A stretch of DNA of 64,000 nt from positions 1,612,001 through 1,676,000 of the forward strand of contig NZ_CP069533.1 of NCBI RefSeq assembly GCF_016889765.1, given 5' to 3'. Positions 34,581 through 41,585 of the stretch are shown here, piece after piece. Both the position numbers and the translations under genes were made by a program. The stretch comes from Corynebacterium minutissimum (GTDB taxonomy: Bacteria; Actinomycetota; Actinomycetes; Mycobacteriales; Mycobacteriaceae). The notes below the pieces were generated by a model. The model was not told where the DNA came from, ran no database searches, and saw only the letters and a program-made list of their open reading frames with translations. Every line of letters starts with the position of its first letter. The first letter of the stretch is position 1.

Positions 34581-35878
34581 GGGTTTACTACTTTCTCCGC
34601 CCAGCGGGGGATGTCATCGTGCACGGAACGGTTCAACGAGTCATGGCCGGGAAGCTCAAGCTCATTCATGCGGCCGATTTCCACGACGCCGGGGACATCG
34701 TGGAAAGGGGAGGGGGTGGCTTGGGGAGCTACGGTGGCGTCGATAAGCAGGTCAATGTCACCTTGTGTGCGCCATAGGTCAACCTGGTCCGGGGCTACGA
34801 GGTAGCGGGTATCTACCACGCCTGTGCGGATGAGCTCGAGCAGGCGCCGCGCGGTGACTGGGGGTGGGCCAAAGGCCACGCGCTCGAGAGTGCGCGAGAG
34901 CTCACGGAATCCGGGCATGGGTCCATGAGCCTTGTGCCAGTCCACGCATTCTTGAAAGAGCCCCCGAAACGCCGCGCCCACAGCCGCCGCCGGGGTAAGG
35001 GGCCCTGTGCCCTCAGCGGCGTGGAGGGAGGCGTCCAGCTCCGCGACGGCATCGCCGGAAAAGTCGTGGCCGTCGAGCACTGCAGCGAGGTCCCCGGTGG
35101 AAAACTCACCCATCGATCCGGCGGCCGCTAGGAGGACGTCGCGCAATTCATCGGCATCTATCACGTCAGCACAGGCGCGCCTCACGTCGTCCGGAATCTC
35201 AGGCTGGGGCGCACTCGGAGCGGGCTTGACCTCCATGAAACGCCCGCTGCGGCTCACCGGGAAGATTACCTCGGCGGTATCGCCATACAATAGGCAGACA
35301 TCGATGAAGCTCAAGGCAGCACCGCGCACCCCAATCCGTCGCGGGGCACTGGGCAAATCGGCGCCGAAGTAGAGTCCGGTGATCAGAACGCGGGAAGGCT
35401 CGTGGACTAAGGCTCCGGGGTGGAGGTGATCGTGGCCGGTGCAGACGAGGACTTCGTCGAAGGGCGAGCCATCGACGATGAACCCGTCGTCAGCGGCAGA
35501 CACCGAACGCACACGCTGGGGTAGGTGTCGAATGCGCACGTGCTGCGGGGCGCGGTGCAGGGCAGCAGCCCACGTATCGGCCAGGAACTGCCCCACCTGC
35601 GCGCGTGGCGGGAAGGCATCGGTGGTGGATTCCCCGCGGCGGGTACGCCAAGCGTTGAAACTATCGTGTGCGGTGGTGACGATGGCGCAATTGACGTTAA
35701 GGCGCCATTGCGGCGGCTGCTGCGGGCGATACACCGCGCCGGCGCCGGCGGGGTAGGGATCAAAGACGGTGATATCGACGGGGATGCGGGCGCGCTCGAT
35801 GAGCTCTTCTACGGCCCACAGCCCGCGTGGGCCGCCGCCGATGATGGCGATGCGGCGGGAAGGCTCCTGCGGGCTCAC
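34577..35878 (-). CDS. FAD/NAD(P)-binding protein of the SbnA-like cassette
   Basis: 433 residues. A Rossmann motif 'IAIIGGGPRGLWAVEEL' (residues 10-26), 'QPPQWRLNVNCAIVTTAHDSFNAWR', 'VLVCTGHDH' and 'IGVRGAALSFIDVCLL' match the FAD-NAD(P)-binding family (NAD_binding_9 type). It might oxidise a conjugate amino acid in place of the NAD-dependent SbnB, but this is inference. The GTG start overlaps the upstream gene stop (GTGA), and the stop overlaps the next ATG. Confidence 0.7.
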   Translation of the reverse strand: MSPQEPSRRIAIIGGGPRGLWAVEELIERARIPVDITVFDPYPAGAGAVYRPQQPPQWRLNVNCAIVTTAHDSFNAWRTRRGESTTDAFPPRAQVGQFLADTWAAALHRAPQHVRIRHLPQRVRSVSAADDGFIVDGSPFDEVLVCTGHDHLHPGALVHEPSRVLITGLYFGADLPSAPRRIGVRGAALSFIDVCLLYGDTAEVIFPVSRSGRFMEVKPAPSAPQPEIPDDVRRACADVIDADELRDVLLAAAGSMGEFSTGDLAAVLDGHDFSGDAVAELDASLHAAEGTGPLTPAAAVGAAFRGLFQECVDWHKAHGPMPGFRELSRTLERVAFGPPPVTARRLLELIRTGVVDTRYLVAPDQVDLWRTQGDIDLLIDATVAPQATPSPFHDVPGVVEIGRMNELELPGHDSLNRSVHDDIPRWAEKVVNP

Positions 35879-36882
35879 TCTGAATCCCCTTCGACGCGCG
35901 CGGCGAGCTCGGGAGGAGAGATATCGAAGTGCTCGTAGACCCAGGAATCGCTGTAGATGGTATCGAGGTAAGGCTGGCCACCGTCGTGGAGTACGGCCAC
36001 GACCTCCGCACCGGACGGAAGGGTAGGCGCGAGACGCTGGAATGCCGCGATGACCGCGCCGCCGGAGGCCCCAGGCAGAAGGCCTTCGACCTGGGCGAGG
36101 CGACGGGCTGCCACAATGGCATCCAGATCAGGCACACGCTCTACTGAGGACGGCGAGAATTTGGTGGATAGATCGGTGACAATGCCAGCACCATAGCCCG
36201 GCAGCATGCGGGTGCCGCGCTGGCCCCCAAACAGCACGGAGCCTTCGGCATCGACACCGATGGTCTCCGTATCGGCGCCAAGCTCAGTGAGCTTGCGCAC
36301 GCAGCCGCCGAGAGTGCCGGTGGTGCTCATAGCGACGAGCAAGTGGGTGGGCGCCTGTCCGAGCTGGTCCACGATTTCCGTCATTGTGCCTTCGGCGTGG
36401 GCGTAAAAGGCGGCCTCGTTGGAGTACTGGTTGAGATTGAAAGAATCGGGGATCTCTTCTAGAAGCTCGGCCACGCGGGTGCGGCGAGCGGTGAGCCAAT
36501 CGCCGGTTTCCGGGTCCGGGTGATCCAGCAATTCTACGTGGGCGCCGTAGGCCCGCATCGTGGCCACGGTGGAGGAATTGACGCGCGGATCGACCACGCA
36601 GTGGAATTTCATACCCGCAAGGAGGGCCTGGCGGGCCAGTGCCATGCCAAGGTTGCCCGAGGAAGACTCCACAAGTGTGGATCCGGGGCCTATGTCACCG
36701 GCGTCAAGCGCGGCTTGGATGAGTGCGCGTGCCGTGCGGTCCTTGGCGGATCCTCCCAGGTTGAATTGCTCTAGCTTGAGGTAGAGATGCACATCGGTAC
36801 GGGGGTTAATGGCCTCCACTCGCATCAGCGGGGTATGGCCAATAGGTGGTTGGGCTTGAGAATGAATCCGTGGGCGCATCAT
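35875..36882 (-). CDS. SbnA-like PLP synthase (O-phosphoserine/glutamate condensing type)
   Basis: 335 residues, cysteine synthase fold (PLP type II). PLP Lys is in 'FNLGGSAKDRTAR', substrate loop 'ESSSGNLGMALA', phosphate loop 'STTGTLGG', and 'CVVDPRVNSST', 'IGVDAEGSVLFG' and 'YLDTIYSDSWV' follow SbnA of staphyloferrin B rather than CysK. SbnA makes N-(1-amino-1-carboxyl-2-ethyl)-glutamate, the precursor of 2,3-diaminopropionate. Start: ATG 36891 and 36882 are both in frame; TACCAT (36890-36895) sits 7 nt from ATG 36882. It is the first gene of the cassette. Confidence 0.78.
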   Translation of the reverse strand: MMRPRIHSQAQPPIGHTPLMRVEAINPRTDVHLYLKLEQFNLGGSAKDRTARALIQAALDAGDIGPGSTLVESSSGNLGMALARQALLAGMKFHCVVDPRVNSSTVATMRAYGAHVELLDHPDPETGDWLTARRTRVAELLEEIPDSFNLNQYSNEAAFYAHAEGTMTEIVDQLGQAPTHLLVAMSTTGTLGGCVRKLTELGADTETIGVDAEGSVLFGGQRGTRMLPGYGAGIVTDLSTKFSPSSVERVPDLDAIVAARRLAQVEGLLPGASGGAVIAAFQRLAPTLPSGAEVVAVLHDGGQPYLDTIYSDSWVYEHFDISPPELAARVEGDSE

Positions 36883-36889
36883 TAGCCCC

Positions 36890-36895
36890 ATGGTA
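36890..36895 (-). promoter_or_regulatory. -10 box of the SbnA-like cassette (leaderless)
   Basis: TACCAT on the minus strand, 7 nt before ATG 36882. No convincing DtxR box is seen beside it. Confidence 0.4.
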
Positions 36896-36924
36896 GACCT
36901 CAGCCTGCGGCTTTTCTTGCCGGC

Positions 36925-37130
36925 TTAGTCTTTGATCTCCGCATAGGCATCGGGGGCAGCTTGGCGCGATTCCTTGCCGCAGCCGGCAACCCACTGCCAA
37001 TTAAAGGGGTTGGAGGCGGCATCGGCATCCACCAAGGTGTCCCAAAACCATTCCTCGCATAGGCGTCAGTGAATGCCCAGGTTCATCGGGAGGAACGAGC
37101 CCATCACCATGCGCACGCGGTTGTGCGTAT
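36925..37130 (-). pseudogene. Deoxyribodipyrimidine photolyase C-terminal remnant
   Basis: On the minus strand the sequence encodes 'THNRVRMVMGSFLPMNLGIH', then an in-frame TGA where photolyases have Trp (IHW), then 'EEWFWDTLVDADAASNPFNWQWVAGCG', the FAD-site hallmark of class I CPD photolyases. It then jumps to a short 'AAPDAYAEIKD' end. The N-terminal two thirds are absent. It is therefore a truncated, nonsense-interrupted and internally deleted relic, left just upstream of the SbnA-like cassette. Confidence 0.8.
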
Positions 37131-37366
37131 CAGTGCTAACGGAACTTTTCTCACTAACAGGCAATTGGCAGGTTGGTGGTATGGCATTACAAGGAACCTG
37201 CCGCATAATAATCTTGTGCGTTTGAGAGAGGCGCATGAGAGATAGAGAGAACACCCTGAGTCTTGCAGGGCGGGCGGCGTGAGAAACCGCCTGATAAACA
37301 AGACCCCTAGCAACGCGGGTCCCGGATTTTCCTGGGCCCGCGTTGTGCTGTGCGCTGCGTCCCCCA
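37131..37366. other. Non-coding stretch left of the IS21-like element
   Basis: No supportable gene. It contains one long hairpin: AACGCGGG arms around 37313-37320 and 37346-37354, extended by a GC-rich inner stem. Confidence 0.5.
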
Positions 37367-37374
37367 CCCACCAC
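37367..37374. repeat. Left 8-bp target site duplication
   Basis: CCCACCAC immediately outside the left inverted repeat. The identical CCCACCAC at 41282-41289 lies immediately outside the right one. Confidence 0.75.
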
Positions 37375-37434
37375 GGCCTAAACGACAAAATGTGTTGTTT
37401 TACGGCGTGTCGAGTTAAACGACAGATTGTGTTG
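37375..37434. repeat. Left end: inverted repeat plus internal copy
   Basis: Terminal copy 37375-37397 (GGCCTAAACGACA...ATGTGTTG). A second copy, TTAAACGACA...TTGTGTTG, lies at 37415-37434 in the same orientation. Repeated end motifs are usual transposase sites in the IS21 family. Confidence 0.75.
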
Positions 37435-37544
37435 GTGGGGTTGGGGTTTAGTGTAGGTGGCCTTTGCGTATTCCCATAGAGTGGTTGTAGGCAGTGTCAA
37501 TGGCGCTGTCGTAGGTTGCTGGTCGGCCGTCCTCATGGCCGCTG

Positions 37545-37960
37545 GTAGCTTGTGTTTCCTGGTTGGCTAGGGTTTGTTGCTTTGGCGAGTGCGTCCTGGC
37601 CCCAGTTTTGCTGCCTGGCGATCTCTACAGGGTCGTCAGGCAACTGCGTGTGGAGGTAGAGCCACCAGCTCTCGCTCGGCAAGGATGGTCAGCAGTTGAT
37701 GCGCGGTTGCGGCATCGATTGGGGTGGTGAGGAAATCATCCAGCACGAGCACATCCGCGGTGTGGAGTTCCTCGAGGAACTTCATCCGCTCAATGTCACC
37801 GTGTTTGAGCACTGCTAGGTGGTTGGCCAGGGTGTCGGTGCGGAAGAACTTGGCTGTGTAGTCCTTTCGGTCGGCAGGCGGCGTTGAGCAGTGCGAGTGC
37901 GAGGTAGGTTTTGCCGACGGAGGATTTGCCCAGGATGACAATGTTTTGCGCGCTTTGGCA
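37545..37960 (-). pseudogene. istB: istB (IS21 helper ATPase), 5'-truncated and frameshifted
   Basis: The minus strand from about 37955 reads 'SAQNIVILGKSSVGKTYLALALLNAAC' with an intact Walker A. A frameshift near 37865 follows, then 'YTAKFFRTDTLANHLAVLKHGDIERMKFLEELHTADVLVLDDF' with Walker B, 'TAHQLLTILAERE', and a second frame change near 37650. The region before Walker A is missing, replaced at about 37960 by cargo DNA. It is clearly an IstB-type ATPase relic and not functional. Confidence 0.8.
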
Positions 37961-37962
37961 CC

Positions 37963-38349
37963 ATGAAAGCGATGTTCATCGCCGCCTGGGAGGCGGCCTG
38001 CGACCGCATCATCGCAACTCTGACGGCTGCCGTCGAGAACACTCCAGCAGAAGAACGTCTCCCTGTACTCGCCGCCAGCTACGACGACCTCGTCGCAGAA
38101 GACCGTGACCTGCTCACGATTCAGGTCCATGCCTGGGCTGCCGCCACCTCTGACGATGAGATCGCCGCCGCGACCAGAAACGGGGTCGAACGCCTACGCG
38201 CCTTGGCTATCGAACACCTCGACGTGAACCGTGACCAGGCGACCCGAATTATCTCGGTGATGGCGTTCTGCAACATCAATGCCAGCATCAACCTAGACAA
38301 CGCCGAAGAATGTTCAGTCGCTCACCTGCTCGGCGACGCCATGGAGTAA
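37963..38349 (+). pseudogene. TetR-family regulator, C-terminal domain only
   Basis: A 128-codon open frame: 'AAWEAACDRIIATLTAAVENTPAEERLPVLAASYDDLVAEDRDLLTIQVHAWAAA' and onward resembles the ligand-binding C-terminal half of TetR/AcrR regulators. No DNA-binding helix-turn-helix precedes it because the istB relic begins immediately upstream. The ATG at 37963 may not be a real start. It is probably the trailing end of a regulator cut off when the cargo segment was captured. Confidence 0.55.
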
Positions 38350-38403
38350 CACCGTCTAGGCTCACCACGCGCTCTCGTTGTTCACCTCGGGCGCTCAGAC
38401 CTC

Positions 38404-39144
38404 CTAAGGTGTGTTCCGGCGCAAGCTCACTGCGCCGAGCGCGACGAATGCCGCGCAGAATCCAGAAAGAATGGCGATATCAGTTACCAGATCGCCCTTG
38501 GGAAACGCAGACGGGGTAGGAGCTTTGCTTAACGCGAGCATCGCGTCGACGACGTAGCTGATCGGCATGGTGTGCGAGAGCAACTCGAGGGCATGTGGCA
38601 TTTCTTCCCGGGGCACGATAACGCCACAGACCAGGAATTGGGGAACGATAGCAGCGGGGACGAATTGCATAACCTGGAACTCCGTAAGGGCAAAAGCAGA
38701 CGCCAACAATCCTGCGGTGGTGCCGGTAAGAGCGCTGAGCAAAGCGACCACAACGAACGCAGCGAGTGATCCCTCGATATCCAAGTCGAGTAGCCGGGTG
38801 CAGACAACAACGGTGATCAGCGTTTGTGCGACCGCAACCAGGCTGAAGGTCAGCGTGTAACCACCGATGATGTCGATCCGGCGCACCGGCATTGTGAGCG
38901 CTCGTTCCAGTGTTCCGGAACTGCGCTCGCGAAGCGTGGTCACGGATGCGACAAGGAACATGACGAGGAACGGAAACACCCCGAGGACTGCGTGCGCGAT
39001 GCGGTCAAATAATCCAGTGTTGCTCAAGATCCAATACAGCAAGGACATTAAGACAGCTGGCAACACGAAGATGAGTGCGAGAGTTCGTGGGTCCCGTCGC
39101 AACTGGTTGCCGACCCGCTTGGCCACTGCAAAACTTGCCCTCAC
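38404..39144 (-). CDS. ABC-2 type exporter permease
   Basis: 246 residues with six hydrophobic segments. 'RDPRTLALIFVLPAVLMSLLYWIL' at the N-terminus and the 'RERSSGTLERALTMPVRRIDIIGGYTL' segment are hallmarks of DrrB/NodJ-type ABC-2 permeases. It pairs with the ATPase upstream (4-bp overlap). The exporter probably removes a drug, lipid or peptide; the substrate is unknown. It is carried inside the IS21-like element. Confidence 0.85.
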   Translation of the reverse strand: MRASFAVAKRVGNQLRRDPRTLALIFVLPAVLMSLLYWILSNTGLFDRIAHAVLGVFPFLVMFLVASVTTLRERSSGTLERALTMPVRRIDIIGGYTLTFSLVAVAQTLITVVVCTRLLDLDIEGSLAAFVVVALLSALTGTTAGLLASAFALTEFQVMQFVPAAIVPQFLVCGVIVPREEMPHALELLSHTMPISYVVDAMLALSKAPTPSAFPKGDLVTDIAILSGFCAAFVALGAVSLRRNTP

Positions 39145-39842
39145 TTGGTCATCGCCTCCACGAATGCCGCTTCAAGCGTCGCTGCACCGGTTTCGCGTTT
39201 GATGGTTTCCGGGTGCGTGTGGCTCACCTTGCCGTCGCGAATGAACAATACGTTGTCGCAGTGCTCGGCTTCATCCAGGATGTGGCTCGAGATAATCAGC
39301 GTGGTGCCCTTGTGGGCCAGCTCCTTGAACAGGTCCCACATCTGGGCTCGCAGGATGGGGTCGAGGCCGACCGTTGGCTCGTCGAGGACAACAAGTTCCG
39401 GATCTGGCAGTAGGGCGACCGCAAGACTTACGCGGCTGCGTTGACCACCGCTGAGCTTGCGCACCGGCTCGTCGATCTTGGCGGTCAGATCGAGCTGGTC
39501 GACCACTCCGTCGATTCGGTTGCGGCGAAGCCCGTAAATGTCTGCGACATAGCTAAGGTTCTCTCGCACGGAGAGTTCGTCGAACACGCTAGCTTGCTGG
39601 GTTGCGTACGTGACCTTGGTGCGCAGTTGGCGATGACCTGCGGGCAGTCCAAGCACGTGCACAGTGCCGTCGACACGAGCCTGCGTGCCAACGATCATGC
39701 GCATCAACGTGGTCTTGCCTGATCCTGAAGGGCCGACAAGCGCGCTTATCGAACCTCGAGGCAAGGTGAAGGAAACAGGCTGGAGGATTCGGGCTCGCGC
39801 GTTCCGCATAGCAACTGCGGGAGTATCCGGGTCTGGTTTCAT
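39141..39842 (-). CDS. ABC exporter ATP-binding protein (DrrA-like)
   Basis: 233 residues. Walker A 'GPSGSGKTT', Q-loop 'VTYATQQASVFDE', signature 'LSGGQRSRVSLA', Walker B 'LVVLDEPTVGLDP' and switch 'LIISSHILDEAE' are complete. It has no fused membrane part. The start ATG at 39842 has a 13-bp palindrome directly upstream (39844-39856), so its promoter is probably shut by the divergent TetR protein. Confidence 0.88.
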   Translation of the reverse strand: MKPDPDTPAVAMRNARARILQPVSFTLPRGSISALVGPSGSGKTTLMRMIVGTQARVDGTVHVLGLPAGHRQLRTKVTYATQQASVFDELSVRENLSYVADIYGLRRNRIDGVVDQLDLTAKIDEPVRKLSGGQRSRVSLAVALLPDPELVVLDEPTVGLDPILRAQMWDLFKELAHKGTTLIISSHILDEAEHCDNVLFIRDGKVSHTHPETIKRETGAATLEAAFVEAMTK

Positions 39843-39843
39843 A

Positions 39844-39856
39844 GTGACAGTGTCAC
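39844..39856. promoter_or_regulatory. Probable TetR operator
   Basis: GTGACA-G-TGTCAC, a perfect palindrome with a single central base, in the 38-bp gap between the divergent ABC and tetR genes. It lies close enough to the ATPase start to block it. Confidence 0.65.
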
Positions 39857-39867
39857 CGTTCGCCAGC

Positions 39868-39873
39868 TAGTAT
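39868..39873 (+). promoter_or_regulatory. -10 box of the TetR gene (leaderless)
   Basis: TAGTAT ends 7 nt before ATG 39881. Confidence 0.5.
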
Positions 39874-39880
39874 TTCCAGC

Positions 39881-40501
39881 ATGGTGAATAAACGCCGCGG
39901 TCGCCCGAGCGGACCATCGGAGCGTCGAGAACTCATTCTGCATGCAGCTAGGATGCAGTTTCTCCAGAATGGATATGCAGGCACGACGCTTCGAGCAATC
40001 GCAGCTGAAGCAGACGTGGATCACGCTTTGGTGAATTATTATTTTGGCAGCAAAGATGCGTTGTTTTGCGAAGCGGTGCTCGATGGGTTGAGCGCGTCCG
40101 CGATATTGCGCTCAGTAAGTTCGGTCCCGGAACTCCCGCCTGGCCAGTTCCCTCAACTGCTTGCCCGCACGTTCGTTGCCTATTGCGAGTCGTCTCCCTT
40201 TCAAGAGCGAGTACTGCCAGCGTTTCGATACGCAATGAAAGACGACGACACCAGGGCAATCGTATCCGGTTACTTCGAGCGTGAAATTCTTGCCGGTGCC
40301 GAAGAACTCCTTCTCCGATTACGGGCACAGCATCCGGGCCACCCTCGGCTGAGCACCGCCGACGCGGTAGTGCAGAACTCGATTGTCCTGCTGGGGGCTC
40401 TGGTGTCGCGTTATGTGCTGCAGGTGCAGCCCCACGCGTCAATTTCACCCGATCAATTCGCTTCAGTTCTGGCACGCCTGATTCGAGTGTCGCTCCTGTG
40501 A
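39881..40501 (+). CDS. TetR-family repressor of the element-borne ABC exporter
   Basis: 206 residues. The N-terminal helix-turn-helix is 'RRELILHAARMQFLQNGYAGTTLRAIAAEADVDHALVNYYFGSKDALF' (about residues 15-62). The C-terminal ligand domain is of the 'TetR_C_17/33-like' helical kind by look. Complete, divergent from the exporter and sharing a 38-bp control region with a palindrome. The likely role is exporter repression, relieved by the exported compound. Confidence 0.85.
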   Translation: MVNKRRGRPSGPSERRELILHAARMQFLQNGYAGTTLRAIAAEADVDHALVNYYFGSKDALFCEAVLDGLSASAILRSVSSVPELPPGQFPQLLARTFVAYCESSPFQERVLPAFRYAMKDDDTRAIVSGYFEREILAGAEELLLRLRAQHPGHPRLSTADAVVQNSIVLLGALVSRYVLQVQPHASISPDQFASVLARLIRVSLL

Positions 40502-40544
40502 TTGCCCTGGGGCGGCAGCGAAACTCTCGCCCACAGGCTCCGGA

Positions 40545-40862
40545 TCACTGGTTCTTTTCGGGATCCGCGGAACCAGAAGAGCCGTCGGTGTCGTAGCTTG
40601 CTTTAGGACGAGCCCAGTCGTTGGAACCGTTTTCCTGCTGGCTCGATTGGTTCCAGCTGGTCGAGCCTGAGCCGGACGGCTGCTGGTTCCAGCCGCCGGC
40701 GTTCTGCTGACTCGGCTGTTGCCACGAGTTCGAAGACTGCTGCGGAGCAGCGGGGTTGAAGGGGGCTTGGTTCACGGGCGCCCCGGCTGCACCGTTTTGA
40801 CCCTGGTTGGCAGCTGTCGATGCACGAGCTTTGTTCACCTGTGCGTCGAGCTTGTCTTTGCC
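40545..40862 (-). pseudogene. Truncated Gln/Ser/Asn-rich protein tail
   Basis: The frame reads 'GKDKLDAQVNKARASTAANQG' into a long Gln/Asn/Ser/Trp-rich stretch, ending 'YDTDGSSGSADPEKNQ'. It has no start of its own: upstream it runs straight into the istA fragment in another frame, so it is the 3' part of a gene. The composition resembles flexible tails, for example of SSB-like proteins, but nothing firm can be said. Confidence 0.45.
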
Positions 40863-41043
40863 ACAGCCCGGCTAATGATTCACTGCTCAATCCCGCGAGT
40901 TGGGCTTCGGTAGTGATCCCTGAAGCTTCGAGCGCCTCGCGGGCTTTTTGGACTGTGGTGTGCGAACACCCCACGGTGGTACGGATTTGGCGGACGGACC
41001 AACCTTTGAGCACAAGGTCCATCACCGCCCGGTAGTCAGTCAC
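40863..41043 (-). pseudogene. istA: istA (IS21 transposase), N-terminal fragment
   Basis: GTG 41043, with AGAGGAG upstream, starts 'VTDYRAVMDLVLKGWSVRQIRTTVGCSHTTVQKAREALEASGITTEAQLAGL', the helix-turn-helix of IstA-type transposases. After about 60 codons the similarity stops at 'ESLAGLW' and the frame runs into unrelated DNA. The DDE catalytic core is missing. Confidence 0.75.
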
Positions 41044-41108
41044 AACTGGACTCCTCTGGCAATGCCGCGCGCCCTGTAGTCGCGCGGTCACCTGCCTCGT
41101 CCCCCAAG

Positions 41109-41174
41109 GCGTTACTGGATACTCACCATCGCGTTACTCGAAACCCACCACGGTGTTACTAGATAAACCCGCGC
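41109..41174. repeat. Three 22-bp subterminal repeats
   Basis: Units begin GCGTTACT (41109), GCGTTACT (41131) and GTGTTACT (41153), with similar GATA/ACCCACCA-like tails and exact 22-bp spacing. They lie between istA and the right inverted repeat, so they are probable transposase-binding sites. Confidence 0.65.
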
Positions 41175-41258
41175 AACACCCGAGGCTGGGTTATCCCTCC
41201 GGATAAGTGAAATCATCCTAATACCAGCATGCCAGGCCGGCTAACCAGACAACCTCAC

Positions 41259-41281
41259 CAACACATCCTGTCGTTTAGGCC
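41259..41281. repeat. Right inverted repeat of the IS21-like element
   Basis: Reverse complement of the left end, with 21 of 23 bases identical. The outer end is TGTCGTTTAGGCC. Confidence 0.8.
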
Positions 41282-41289
41282 CCCACCAC
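41282..41289. repeat. Right 8-bp target site duplication
   Basis: CCCACCAC, identical to 37367-37374. Confidence 0.75.
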
Positions 41290-41585
41290 CGCAGCTAGGT
41301 GATTAAGGGTCAAATGCGTGTCTTAGTCCGTAGCTCAGGGGGTGAAGCTTGGGGGTACAGGCGAAGACGGGGGCTAGAGGACCAAACTAAAGACACCATT
41401 TGGGGCGCTGAATCAAGAAAAGCCCAGGTAAAAGCATGCAAGGTTTGGCATAAGGTGCCAATACTTTGGTCCTTCTTCTTCCTTCCAAGTAGCACCGGCT
41501 CCGTAGCGTCCTTCATGTCACTGAAGCATACGGGTCCACCTTAAGGTGGAACGATTGCTTTCCTGTTGTGACGCGTACAGAGGGT
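41290..41585. other. Non-coding stretch right of the IS21-like element
   Basis: No supportable gene. It contains a perfect 16-bp palindrome TCCACCTTAAGGTGGA at 41535-41550, downstream of the siderophore-interacting protein gene. Confidence 0.45.

Larger units (their letters stand above)
37375..41281 (-). mobile_element. IS21-like chimeric element carrying a TetR-controlled ABC exporter
   Basis: 3,907 bp bounded by near-identical inverted ends (21 of 23 bases: GGCCTAAACGACA at each outer end) and a perfect 8-bp duplication. Reading the minus strand, it begins with 22-bp subterminal repeats and the istA start. After about 60 istA codons it switches to unrelated DNA: a fragment of a Gln-rich protein, TetR, an ABC ATPase and permease, and a truncated TetR. 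It then re-enters istB at its Walker A. istA and istB are both truncated, so the unit could only move if transposase is supplied in trans. Confidence 0.8.

Noticed and set aside
35875..36882. Reading the SbnA-like gene as housekeeping cysteine synthase CysK
   Set aside because: Several segments (CVVDP, VDAEGSV, YLDTIYSDSW) follow SbnA, and the gene is coupled to a decarboxylase and a flavoprotein rather than to serine acetyltransferase.
37066..37374. A 102-codon minus-strand frame ending in the photolyase-like segment
   Set aside because: Only the last 20 or so residues are photolyase-like. The rest is accidental, so it was annotated as a relic, not a gene.
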